DNA from: Ascarosepion bandense
Taxonomy: Eukaryota > Mollusca > Cephalopoda > Sepiida > Sepiidae
Length of the DNA: 64,000 nt
Assembly (NCBI GenBank): GCA_037127315.1
Contig: JBBBDQ010000330.1
Span: 2,973,501-3,037,500 of the forward strand
Direction: 5' to 3'
Position 1 is the first letter of the stretch. Each line of letters begins with the position of its first letter. The notes under the pieces are model-generated. The model was not told where the DNA came from and ran no database searches. It worked only from the letters and a program-made list of their open reading frames with translations. Below are positions 1 through 9,433 of this stretch, in pieces. The position numbers and the translations under genes are program-made.

Positions 1-540
1 GATTATTCCCAATACTTGCGAACGTAGTGAAATCATTTTCGTTATTTTTCAGTAAATTCATATACTTCCATCTCTTATGGAATAATGACGTTTTCGAACT
101 GAAAAGCTCCGAAAGTAGCGTAACAGTTTCATTAAATGTGAAGTCACTTGTCCTCTTTGGCAGAAAATAATTCATAAACTTCGTATGTGTGATATCGCCT
201 AATTTCTGTAAAACTAGTTTAACCTTTTTCTAGTTCGATCAATTTACTCGGTCCGTCTTGTAAATGTCTTCATATCTGCGGTAATACGATGCAAATTTTA
301 CGTCTTCCTCGGGTTTAAACTTAAAATCCGTTATCGCATTCACAATAGCTTCCTGTAAAAAATATCCAAATCTTTATTAATGTTGCTTGTAAACATTTTT
401 CGCGATTCAAAAAACAATTCCTCGAATTTTTCGAGCCTTTGTTCAAGGTTGCTTTTGCTGTTCCAATTTTTGCTTCACAATTTCAAACAACTCTTTTTTA
501 AACTTCTCAATTTTTGTACTTTTACAAAAGTATATATTTA
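1..540 (-). pseudogene. Gypsy-type LTR retrotransposon gag remnant
   Basis: Read on the minus strand, bases 352 to 1 encode a stretch resembling the gag-like N-terminal domain (DUF7083 type) of invertebrate Gypsy polyproteins. Visible pieces are FKPEEDVKFASYYRRYEDIY, then KVKLVLQKLGDITHTKFMNY and a FLPKRTSDFTFNET block. Two in-frame stops (near 237 and 228) interrupt it. Upstream, at about 540-355, a glutamine- and lysine-rich leader (ELFEIVKQKLEQQKQ, then LEQRLEKFEELFFESRK in another frame) fits the region that precedes this domain, with at least one frameshift. No protease, RT or integrase is in the window, so the element is truncated by the window edge. The family call is from remembered motif resemblance and has not been searched. 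Confidence 0.6.
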
Positions 541-848
541 TAAATATTTTTTCACTACTGCCAATTAAAAAACAATTTTAATTTCCTGCAAATTATTTCC
601 ACATAATATTTCTATCCCGAGAAATTATCTCGGTGTTACATGTTATTTATTTATTTTTGACTGCTGTGTTTCGCGCAACTGGTTGATATCACGGAATTCT
701 TGAAAATCCTTGTAGCCAAAAATGCTTTATATTTTTGTACTTTTCATATTCCTTTACCAATGTTCCTCGGAGAATGTTTACGTGAAAACTTTGTTCACAA
801 AAGTTGACTCCGTAATTTTTTTCTGTGCGTTTTTGCCTATACTATGCT
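541..848. other. Unassigned AT-rich DNA, possible LTR or leader
   Basis: No ORF or recognised repeat. It lies directly upstream, in element sense, of the gag remnant, so it could be leader or LTR sequence. Without a second LTR copy in the window this cannot be confirmed. Confidence 0.3.
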
Positions 849-849
849 C

Positions 850-1960
850 GTGAAACGTTATCTCCGCGAACATGATATTCGCAGAGTCCTTCTTTAGAAC
901 CACATTTCAGTTGCTTTAAGTTTTTCCTTCATCTTCGATGATATTGTCCAATATTCACTGCCATATTGGAGGACTGACATCACATAGCAATCCAGTACTC
1001 TCTTCTTTGTTTCTAGAAAAATTGTCCTGTTTCTTAATACTTTACTCAACTTATGGAATGCGTCCTTTGCCATGCCAATTCGCCTTTGGATCTCTGTGTC
1101 GCACTTTCCGTCTTCTGTTAGAACACTTCCTAAGTATTTAAATTTTTGTACCTGCTCGATTTTAGTATCCCTCACCCGTATTTGACATTTTGGGATGCCA
1201 TTTTTGCTGATGACCATGCATTCGGTTTTCTTGCAGTTTATTTGTAGTTCTTTTTTGTCACTTTTCAGCTACCTTCTGAGGAGGTGTTGTAGTTTCCTTT
1301 CCGTGTTTGCTATCAGCACTGTATCATCTGCGTACCTTAGGTTGTTTAAATTGTGTCCTCCGATGACGAATCCTGGCATAACTTCTAGGGTCCTCAGAAT
1401 AGTTTCGCTGTACAAGTTGAATAGATCCGGTGAAAAGACACATCCTTGTCTTACGCCCCTTTCTATCTTTGTATATCTGCCGAATTCGTTTCCTGTCCGT
1501 ATGCAGGCGGTTTGCTGCCAGCAGAGATTCTTAGTTACTCTTAGGTCTTTCCCAAATATGTCGAGGCTGCCGAGTATCTCCATCAATTCTTTGTGGCGTA
1601 TTTTGTCAAACGCCTTTGCATAATCGATAGAAGATCGACTTGTTGAGGTCATCTGGTATTACACCACTATTATAAATTTCATTTATTATTTCTGTAATTT
1701 TCTCTAAACAAATTCGCCCAGGGCTATCAGCAGCTCTATTACTATGCCGTCTGGTCCAATTGCTTTGTTTCTATTCAGTTTAGCTATTGCAGATTCCACT
1801 TCAGACTTTAATATTTCCGGACCGTCCTCATTTTTGTGTATTATCGGCTGCTCTCTCTTGTCGTAGAAAAGATCTTTTATACATTCTTCGAATTTAATAT
1901 TAGAGAATGTATAATTTACATGTGAGAGAAAGAAATTCGTAATTGACTTTAACAATTTTA
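850..1960 (-). pseudogene. RTE-type LINE reverse transcriptase relic
   Basis: Three minus-strand open pieces in family order. 1955-1704 is the start of the RT domain (KLNRNKAIGPDGI). 1652-1269 is the RT core with DYAKAFDKIRH, RQGCVFSPDLFNLY and the catalytic YADDTVLIA. 1217-894 is the RT C-terminal region (KYLGSVLTEDGKCDTEI, then LQYGSEYWTISS). Order and motifs match RTE/BovB-like LINEs, which encode an endonuclease plus RT. The endonuclease half is absent, and a stop or frameshift separates the pieces, so the copy is dead. Many 3' fragments of the same family occur across the window. Confidence 0.85.
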
Positions 1961-2119
1961 TCTGAATAGATTACTGAACATATATTCGGACAAATATTAA
2001 AAAAGTCACATTTCACAAAGGGCTACAAAGAATAATTGAACTGTTCATAAATGGTAATCAGAAAATGATATCTAGTAAATTTAACACTCAGAAAATATAT
2101 AATATACATGTGAGAGAAA

Positions 2120-3400
2120 GAAATCCGCAGTTGAGAAAGTGAGGCCTAACAAGCGCTGTGTATTGCTTTCCGGGAGACTAGCTTGATCCATGCTGATACG
2201 GGGTAGGAGAGATTGCTTATGGGGGTTAAAAGATATTAGCTTCGTTTTGGAAGCATTAAAATTTCCAAGCCATTTCTTACTACAGTCCACCACAGATTGG
2301 AGGTCCGTTTCAAGATCAGCCGTACGATTACCTTTGTCAGCCTTGGCAGATTTCTTACTGAGGTGAGAGTAAATGGTAGTGTCATCAGCGTAAATGCCTA
2401 CTATGGATCTGATCACATGAGGGAAATCGTTGATGAAGATCAGACAAGGCATTAGATCTAGGATAGAGCTCTGAGGGACACCCGCATTCGTACGATAGGA
2501 TCTGGAGGCATGCCCGTTGAATACGACCTTCATGACGGGGTTTGACAGGAACAATTGAATCAAATTCAACAAGCGTCCAGTTATACCATAGCGTTCTAGC
2601 TTGCGCAGAAGGCCAGCGTGCTAAACTCTCTCAAATGCTTTGGAGATATCCAGGGCAACAGCTCTAGCTGCGCCGTTCTTATCGAGAGTCTGGTATATGA
2701 ATTCGATGACGGTTGTCAGCATATGAGCGGTAGACTTGGCAAAGCAGAAGCCGTACTGTCTGTCGCAGAATAGGTTATAAGTTGTGGGATGTTGAATCAC
2801 TTCAGCATTGATGATAACCTTGAACAGTTTGCTAGAAATCGGTAGGAGGCAGATATAGTGATAATAAGAGGGGTCTAAAGGTTCTCCAGAATTCTTAAAT
2901 ACAGGAACCACATGGGAAGACTTCCAGCAGGCAGGAAAGCAGGAAGCAGAAAGGCAATAGTTATAGAGTTTGAAGAGGACATAGAAGAGTTCAGGGGCAC
3001 ATTTCTTCGTAACGATGACCGGGATTCCGTCATCTCTACTCGCCTTACGGGGGTCAAGCTTTGAAATTATGTTAGAGATCAGAGACGGGCCCCTCAGTTG
3101 AGCCTCAGTTCGAGGTGGGAAGTTAGGTGCGAATATTCCAGACGAGTCAAATGTAGAGTTGGAGAAGAATCTACGAGCAATGCACTCGGTCTTGTCTGCT
3201 GTAGTTGTGAGAACCTTAAATTTATTGATTAAAGGAGGGATGGGGATTTTGATGTTGTTGAGCACACTTTTGCAGAGTCGTCAGAAGTCTTTGGAGCCGA
3301 ACTTGTGGGCTGCTATATGTTGCTTCATTCTATCAGCAAAGAGCAGTCAAGCACCATTTAGGATCCACTTGCACTCATTACGTGACTCCAATAAAGCCGG
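2120..3400 (-). pseudogene. Jockey-like LINE RT relic
   Basis: Minus-strand ORF pieces 3265-2621 and 2572-2081 encode the RT region of the same family as the intact copy at the right end of the window. Visible are the FPACWKSSHVVPVFKNSGEP block, the motif A version ALDISKAFERV, NAGVPQSSILDLMPCL (motif B, altered from QGSILGPTL) and YADDTTIYS. A stop at the end of the first piece splits the RT. The endonuclease domain and the 3' UTR are missing. Homology to the intact copy ends near 3395 and near 2130. Confidence 0.85.
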
Positions 3401-3419
3401 AAACTATTAGATTATTTAT

Positions 3420-3555
3420 TTACAAAACTAATTTGATATTTACAAGATTCTAAAAACTAATACAACTAGAAATAATGCAATGTAATATTTATAGTTTACC
3501 TGTTTATAAAGAAATGAATAGTAAATCATTTATATTCATAAATTTTTAAACATGG
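3420..3555. repeat. Tandem composite unit, partial copy U0 (left part)
   Basis: Matches 12800-12990 and 14560-14740 across an AT-rich stretch that includes AATGCAATGTAATATTTAT. It is the segment that precedes the RTE 3' end in each unit of the array described in the findings. Confidence 0.6.
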
Positions 3556-3900
3556 GCTGTATATCTTCAGAACATAATCGAACATGGCTCTCCACATCTT
3601 CCTGTTCCTTGTAGATCTCAAAAGGTTTTATCTTTTTAATACTTCTCACAATTCCTGTTCTACCATTCATTTACTCAATATCATCAACTATGTCTCGCGC
3701 TACTTTCCTCAAGTCCATTTCCCTCAATCTGTCCTGTGAGTATCAGATTTTCCAAGCCATCCGTCCTCATTACGTGCTCTAAACATTTCAACTACCCCTT
3801 CATGGTGTTAATTAAGTTACTTGTTGTTTCCACTCTTTCTTAAACCTCTCATATGCTCGGCTCAGGTTATCCTCAGATTCTGTAGAAAAATGACTAATGC
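3556..3900 (-). pseudogene. RTE LINE 3'-end fragment
   Basis: The minus strand encodes degraded C-terminal RTE sequence (the ENLILT and RGKQRxTYL blocks) ending in the conserved LWRAMIAYVL-like terminus. It corresponds to the stretch after the MWFYRR motif in better copies. No intact frame. It sits inside the tandem composite unit. Confidence 0.7.
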
Positions 3901-4310
3901 TGGTCTCGCTGACCAGCATTAGTCATTTTTTGACTATTGACGTCAATTCGTATCAGTTATACAAAAAGTCGAGACCCTCTTTCTTTAAAAATGTGGGCAC
4001 AGTAAAAAAATTAGTTATTAAATAAAATAAAATAAACTAAATGCTTCAAACTTTTGCACCCACCTAATGCTATCATCTTAAATTATTTTTGTGGTGAAAA
4101 ATTAGTCATATCATTTTATTCGAATTGTTTAAAACATTTAAACAGATTTTCTTTTTTCTTTTCCTTTGTTTTTTCTTTTCAAAAATATATATTGAAATCC
4201 TATGTGTGACATTCTCAGATTAAACAGCATCATTCAAGAAAAGTTCGTTTGATTTTGACAAATAGAAAAACCATTTAATGATTGAATTTTGATCTCGTCA
4301 AAATAAATTT
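3901..4310. other. AT-rich DNA, no gene
   Basis: Contains a short inverted repeat near 3887-3925 (ACTAATGCTGG ... CCAGCATTAGT) and otherwise low-complexity sequence. No coding signal seen. Confidence 0.4.
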
Positions 4311-4478
4311 CTATAGACTTGATTACTGCAGCAGAAGGTTCCGGCATTCGTTTCAAAAGCTTGTCGAAGTATAAGTTTGATAACTGATTGTATTTCTTTT
4401 TCCAGTGAGCTCTTTTTATGTATTTTTATGTTTCCTACGTCTGTTGGCTAATACCAATATTAAGATGAAAATACCTGA

Positions 4479-4524
<46 letters not shown>

Positions 4525-4564
4525 TAGATATAGATATAGATATCAGTCAGGTATTTTCTCTGTT

Positions 4565-4611
<47 letters not shown>

Positions 4612-4679
4612 TCTCTCTTTCTCTCTCTCTCTCTATATATATGCATACATACATACAGAGAGAGAGAGAGAGAGAGAGA
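4479..4679. repeat. (TA)n, (CT)n and (GA)n microsatellite cluster
   Basis: Two long TA runs separated by an imperfect inverted copy of ATACCTGACTGATAT, followed by CT and GA runs. ORFs over it are repeat artefacts. Confidence 0.9.
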
Positions 4680-4842
4680 TTAAAACCATAGAACAATAAC
4701 TTTCCAAAATATAAATCAATGGAATATAGTCATGAATAGATAAAAATCTTTAAAGTATTAACTAATAATAAAAGTAATAATTTAAAACGACCAAAAATTA
4801 ATTTTTTATATTGATATGCAATAAAGATATTAATTTATGCAC

Positions 4843-4887
4843 CACGGGGACTAACTCTTAAAATTTATATAAGAGTTACTTCCCGTA
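4843..4887. repeat. Palindrome copy 1 (CACGGG...CCCGT)
   Basis: Inverted repeat of about 16 bp (ACTAACTCTTA...TAAGAGTTACTTCCCGT) with an AT-rich loop. Homologous palindromes lie at 12224-12268 and 13979-14022. Confidence 0.7.
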
Positions 4888-4959
4888 GATCATGTGTTCA
4901 TCATTGCCGAATCGTATAGTTTTATTAGTTACGTTTAGGAATATTTAATATGACGCATA

Positions 4960-4962
<3 letters not shown>

Positions 4963-5014
<52 letters not shown>
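4963..5014. repeat. (TA)n microsatellite at PLE left boundary
   Basis: TA run directly followed by PLE terminal sequence. A second TA run at 10371 flanks the other side, so the PLE complex sits in a TA microsatellite of the composite unit. Confidence 0.85.
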
Positions 5015-5016
<2 letters not shown>

Positions 5017-5023
5017 AAAGAGT

Positions 5024-6165
5024 ATTAATAAAAAGTTTTTGATTTTTAAAAATACGTACTTTTTTAAACAGTATTTGTTTATTTTTAATGTAGTTTTATA
5101 TTTCAAACCGTCCTCGGTTCTTCATCGGAAACAAGTGATTTTTTTAAAATTAGAATTGGAAACGCGTTCTACGGTAGCGTTCGCACATTTGTTTGTTTAC
5201 AACACGTGGTGTCGATAAACTAAGCAACATACGGCACGTCCGTTTGTTTATTATCGGTAAACCAGTCAACACGTGGCACCTCCGTGGAGAAAGTCTGTTT
5301 GTGTTGGTTAAAAAATTACTTGGAATATCTATTTTTTCGTTGTTTGTATCGCGTGGTGTCGATAAACCAATTCGCATGCGGTACGTTCATTTGTTTATTT
5401 TCGGTCAACCAATCAACCAATCAACACGCGGCATGTACCTTTAGAGAGTCTGTTTGTCCTAGAAAAAAAATTTTTTGGAATGTCTTAGAGAGAATTCTTA
5501 TTATCTATTGAAATATTTGTAGAGATTCAACACACCTAAGTCCCTATTTAACCCTAGTTTGTGTGTGTTTAATTTTAAAATCCAGTATTTTTCTTTCTTT
5601 CTGCGTGTGTATGTAGAACTAAAATTGGAGTCTATTAGTAAACATTTGCAATTTTCTAAAGTGTGATCGGGTTGATTAAAATGTGTTGCAATTGGGGAGT
5701 ATATATTATTTTGTCGTATATTTAGTTTGTGATTCTTGAAGCGGAATCTAAAGCTATTACCGGATTCGCCGATGTATCCACTGTTAGGGCAAATTGAGCA
5801 GAAGAGAAAGTATATGATGTCTTTGCTATCACAAGTAAGGTTTGGTGGGTGTAATTTTATTTTTGTGTTGGGTACAGAGAATGTTTTGTCTGTTATTAGA
5901 TGTTTACAGATTAAACAGCGGGGCTTTCCACATTTTAGATTCCCTGATAGGTTTGTATTATTTAAATATTTATTAGAAGTGAGGATGGTTGATAGGTTAG
6001 GTGTTTGTTTCTTTGCATTTATGGGTGGTCTATCGAAAATGTCTTTGATGTTTTTGTTTGATTGGAGGTTCCTGTAGTCATTTTTTAAATTTTTGATGAG
6101 TGTGTGGGAATATTGATTATGGTTTCCTATACATAGTAAGACAGTATACGTGGATAATCATCAAT
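5024..6165 (-). mobile_element. Minus-strand PLE 3' fragment (left inverted arm)
   Basis: A copy of the PLE 3' end in reverse orientation. On the minus strand it encodes the last ~207 codons of the PLE protein, including the GIY-YIG domain, and then the 3' UTR. The part 5318-6124 matches 8401-9208 almost base for base. One length difference in an A/T run near 5470 is the only mismatch I found by eye. The outer 5024-5317 resembles, in reverse, the terminal region 10190-10345. The 3' UTR holds two diverged tandem units of about 140 bp (5203-5333 and 5349-5486). A 113-codon plus-strand ORF at 5736-6077 is only the antisense of the GIY-YIG region. Confidence 0.85.
5101..5137 (-). ncRNA. Hammerhead-like motif in PLE terminus (copy 1)
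   Basis: Minus strand reads CCGATGA, then a hairpin AACCG/CGGTT with loop AGGA, then GAAA. The flanking arms TTGTTT and AAACAA could form stem I. The copy at 10258 has GACCG/CGGTC in the same stem, a compensatory change. The core carries a C in place of the required U4, and a standard stem III with A15.1-U16.1 cannot be drawn, so activity is doubtful. Confidence 0.35.
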
Positions 6166-9024
6166 ATGTTATTTGGACCTTACTTAAGCGGCAAAAATCT
6201 CCACGACAGAAGAATACTGGAAAAAACTCTCTACAAACTAGCACAAATACACTCGGACATTATATTTCTAGGAATCTGCAAAAAAATGGATTTAATACCG
6301 AAAGGATTTAGACTCAAATACAATTTCCAACACAGTTTTATCACATCACATCAACAAAAAGCTCAACAAATATACAACAAGACCTCCACACAATTAAGAA
6401 ACCTGGCGCACAACTCTGCATACATTAAAAAATCATTTTACATGAACTTATCAAAAAAAATCCATTATTCTCTTTATCTAACACTTTCCCCTCTCCAATA
6501 CTCTCAAGTAAAAAAAACACTCAATTTCATGTACGAAAAAAAACTGACACAGCACATAATTTTGAAAAACCAAAAACTCAATGCACTAATTGCTGAGGAC
6601 TCCATTCTACAACACATACCTCACCTGAACAACTACCTAATACAACAGATTTCACGAAGATCTCACTATGTACAACACACCCATAACATCTCTGCTGATA
6701 ATCACATCGCAAACCTATCTAAATATACTCCCACCCAAGAAGAAACCTCTTTATTAAATAAAGGATTAACATTCTGCCCTTCACAGCCACTAAACCCTAT
6801 AAACCTTTGCTACGATATGGAAAAATACCTGCGTAGATTGAGACTCAAAGAATATTTCTCGAACAATATATCCACTTCCAACGACAACAGCGACAAACAG
6901 TCACACTCCAAATTTCCTCTTACGAAAGATAACACCCTATGGACTCCACCAAGCGGACGCAACCAACACTTGGACCAATACGCCAACAAAGCCAGACAAC
7001 ACTTGGACAACTTCTTAAAAAATAGAGGACACCAAACAAAAACACACAACCTATCTAAAGCAGAACACCAAGCCATCTATACACTTAAAAAAAAACGAAA
7101 CATAATTATCGTACCAGCCGATAAGGGCGGAGCTATAACCATCTTAGACACTAATAACTATATTAAAGAAGCAGAATCACAACTTCAGAACAACAAGTTC
7201 TATGCACCCCTACCTCTAGATCCGACTAGTACTTACAAAACAGAATTGTTACTTCTCATTCAGAACCTGAATCATGACATAAAAAACAAAATAAAATCCC
7301 TCATTCCTGAGAACCCCAAAACAGCAACTTTCTATACTATCCCAAAACTACACAAACTCCCCAAAATCATTTCAGAAAGACACCCCAACACCTCTTCGTC
7401 CACCCCACACCATATAAAACAAGCAAATAATGAAGAAACCTACAAAATTTCAAAAGAACTAAAAATCACACCACCGGGCAGACCCATAATATCAGGCATC
7501 GGTACCCTCACAGAAACTATATCTGGATACATAGACAATATTCTAAAACCCCTATTACCTGACATACCCAGTTATATCAGAGACACTACTGACTTTCTCA
7601 AAAAGTTACAAAGCATTAATTTAGTCCCAGGTGATAATATCATAGTAACAATGGATGTTACGTCTCTATACACGAACATTCCACATATTGAAGGAGTAAC
7701 AGCATGCCATGAGTTCCTCAAAAACAAATTACCCATCAACCAGATCACAGATTTATGTCAATTAATTAATTTCATTTTAACACACAATAATTTCAAATTT
7801 AACAACAAACATTATTTACAAATTAGCGGCACAGCGATGGGCACGAAAATGGCACCTAGTTATGCCAACATCTTTATGCATATTTTAGAAAAAAAGATAC
7901 TAGACAGTTCACAATGCAAACCATCACACTATTTTAGGTACATTGATGATATTTTCTTAATATGGACTCATGGATTAGAAAAATTAAAAAACTTCTTCAC
8001 TTTCTGCAACAACTTCCACAATACAATCAAATTTACCATGGAGTACTCATACACATCTGTCCCTTTCTTAGACGTCATGGTGAAATTAAACAAACACACA
8101 CTTTCCACCAGTCTATACAACAAACCCACAAACCAACATAAATTCCTACACTTTAACAGCTGTCATCCCCTCAAATTAAAAAAATCTATAGTATACAGCT
8201 CATTTATTAGAATAAAACGCATTTGCTCACACCATAAAGACTTTCTAAATAACATTAACAACCTAACAAAACAGTTTCTAGAATGCAAATACCCAATAAA
8301 AATAATAAAGGAAGCACTACATAAAACCATCCACATAGACCGTAGCACACTTCTCACATACAAAAAACGAAAAGATAATAACCGAATTCCCATGGTTTTT
8401 AACCATAATCAATATTCCCACACACTCATCAAAAATTTAAAAAATGACTACAGGAACCTCCAATCAAACAAAAACATCAAAGACATTTTCGATAGACCAC
8501 CCATAAATGCAAAGAAACAAACACCTAACCTATCAACCATCCTCACTTCTAATAAATATTTAAATAATACAAACCTATCAGGGAATCTAAAATGTGGAAA
8601 GCCCCGCTGTTTAATCTGTAAACATCTAATAACAGACAAAACATTCTCTGTACCCAACACAAAAATAAAATTACACCCACCAAACCTTACTTGTGATAGC
8701 AAAGACATCATATACTTTCTCTTCTGCTCAATTTGCCCTAACAGTGGATACATCGGCGAATCCGGTAATAGCTTTAGATTCCGCTTCAAGAATCACAAAC
8801 TAAATATACGACAAAATAATATATACTCCCCAATTGCAACACATTTTAATCAACCCGATCACACTTTAGAAAATTGCAAATGTTTACTAATAGACTCCAA
8901 TTTTAGTTCTACATACACACGCAGAAAGAAAGAAAAATACTGGATTTTAAAATTAAACACACACAAACTAGGGTTAAATAGGGACTTAGGTGTGTTGAAT
9001 CTCTACAAATATTTCAATAGATAA
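6100..9024 (+). CDS. Penelope-like element RT + GIY-YIG protein
   Basis: Single uninterrupted 974-codon ORF. PLE proteins copy RNA into DNA with an RT related to telomerase and nick the target with a C-terminal GIY-YIG nuclease. Visible in order: an N-terminal region rich in K and N; PADKGGA at about residue 338 (PLE core motif); the GRPIISGIGT block; the MDVTSLYTNIPH motif A region; SGTAMGTKMAPSYANIF (motif B); YIDDIFLIW with catalytic DD at about 615; a Cys/His knot CGKPRCLICKH near 831; and the nuclease start YFLFCSICPNSGYIGESG near 884, followed by R and H residues of the domain. The first ~22 codons are read from the flanking inverted copy, so the ATG at 6166 (MLFGPYLSG) may be the older boundary. 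The complete RT and nuclease motifs make this a potentially functional copy. The 3' UTR is cut at 9208. Confidence 0.92.
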   Translation: MCGNIDYGFLYIVRQYTWIIINMLFGPYLSGKNLHDRRILEKTLYKLAQIHSDIIFLGICKKMDLIPKGFRLKYNFQHSFITSHQQKAQQIYNKTSTQLRNLAHNSAYIKKSFYMNLSKKIHYSLYLTLSPLQYSQVKKTLNFMYEKKLTQHIILKNQKLNALIAEDSILQHIPHLNNYLIQQISRRSHYVQHTHNISADNHIANLSKYTPTQEETSLLNKGLTFCPSQPLNPINLCYDMEKYLRRLRLKEYFSNNISTSNDNSDKQSHSKFPLTKDNTLWTPPSGRNQHLDQYANKARQHLDNFLKNRGHQTKTHNLSKAEHQAIYTLKKKRNIIIVPADKGGAITILDTNNYIKEAESQLQNNKFYAPLPLDPTSTYKTELLLLIQNLNHDIKNKIKSLIPENPKTATFYTIPKLHKLPKIISERHPNTSSSTPHHIKQANNEETYKISKELKITPPGRPIISGIGTLTETISGYIDNILKPLLPDIPSYIRDTTDFLKKLQSINLVPGDNIIVTMDVTSLYTNIPHIEGVTACHEFLKNKLPINQITDLCQLINFILTHNNFKFNNKHYLQISGTAMGTKMAPSYANIFMHILEKKILDSSQCKPSHYFRYIDDIFLIWTHGLEKLKNFFTFCNNFHNTIKFTMEYSYTSVPFLDVMVKLNKHTLSTSLYNKPTNQHKFLHFNSCHPLKLKKSIVYSSFIRIKRICSHHKDFLNNINNLTKQFLECKYPIKIIKEALHKTIHIDRSTLLTYKKRKDNNRIPMVFNHNQYSHTLIKNLKNDYRNLQSNKNIKDIFDRPPINAKKQTPNLSTILTSNKYLNNTNLSGNLKCGKPRCLICKHLITDKTFSVPNTKIKLHPPNLTCDSKDIIYFLFCSICPNSGYIGESGNSFRFRFKNHKLNIRQNNIYSPIATHFNQPDHTLENCKCLLIDSNFSSTYTRRKKEKYWILKLNTHKLGLNRDLGVLNLYKYFNR

Positions 9025-9208
9025 TAAGAATTCTCTCTAAGACATTCCAAAAAAATTTTTTTTCTAGGACAAACAGACTCTCTAAAGGTACATGCCGCGT
9101 GTTGATTGGTTGATTGGTTGACCGAAAATAAACAAATGAACGTACCGCATGCGAATTGGTTTATCGACACCACGCGATACAAACAACGAAAAAATAGATA
9201 TTCCAAGT
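8401..9208 (+). repeat. Right arm of the 807-bp PLE inverted repeat
   Basis: The last ~207 codons and 184 bp of 3' UTR of the plus-strand PLE. It is reverse-complementary to 5318-6124 with one apparent indel. Homology stops at 9208 inside the UTR repeat unit. The loop between the arms is 2.3 kb. Confidence 0.9.
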
Positions 9209-9289
9209 TAGATAGATATTCCAATTTCTTTGTAATCTATTTAAAAAGGAAAAGTAGACTAATTTTTCTCCAGTTTCTGAAATGATTAT

Positions 9290-9368
9290 TCTGTTGCTGA
9301 GGTGATGTGTTATCCCCCGTGGGGATCTTCATATCGAAATGGCCATTCAGCATCTTTGAATTAATCCT

Positions 9369-9427
<59 letters not shown>
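9290..9427. repeat. 84-bp conserved segment followed by (TA)n
   Basis: CTGTTGCTGAGGTGATGTGT through CTTTGAATTAATCC and on into a (TA)n run. A near-identical copy, also ending in (TA)n, is at 21813-21925. It may be the 3' end of a retroposon with a microsatellite tail. No coding content. Confidence 0.6.

Positions 9428-9433
<6 letters not shown>

Larger units (their letters stand above)
4315..4962. repeat. Tandem composite unit U1 (left half)
   Basis: Starts with TTGATTACTGCAG and shares with 10693-11028 and 13640-14095 the run GAAGTATAAGTTTGATAA, the CTAATACCAATATTA motif, a GA-rich tract and the palindrome at 4843-4887. The unit is split here: its right half resumes after the PLE complex at about 10376. 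Confidence 0.65.

Noticed and set aside
4416..4646. ORF rich in Y and I over TA repeats, and similar ORFs at 10371, 12336, 20606, 22643, 24332, 29789-30116 and 48676
   Set aside because: Translations of microsatellites in several frames; no gene.
5736..6077. 113-codon ORF, identical to a minus-strand ORF at 8448-8789
   Set aside because: It is the antisense of the PLE nuclease region, duplicated by the inverted repeat; not a separate gene.
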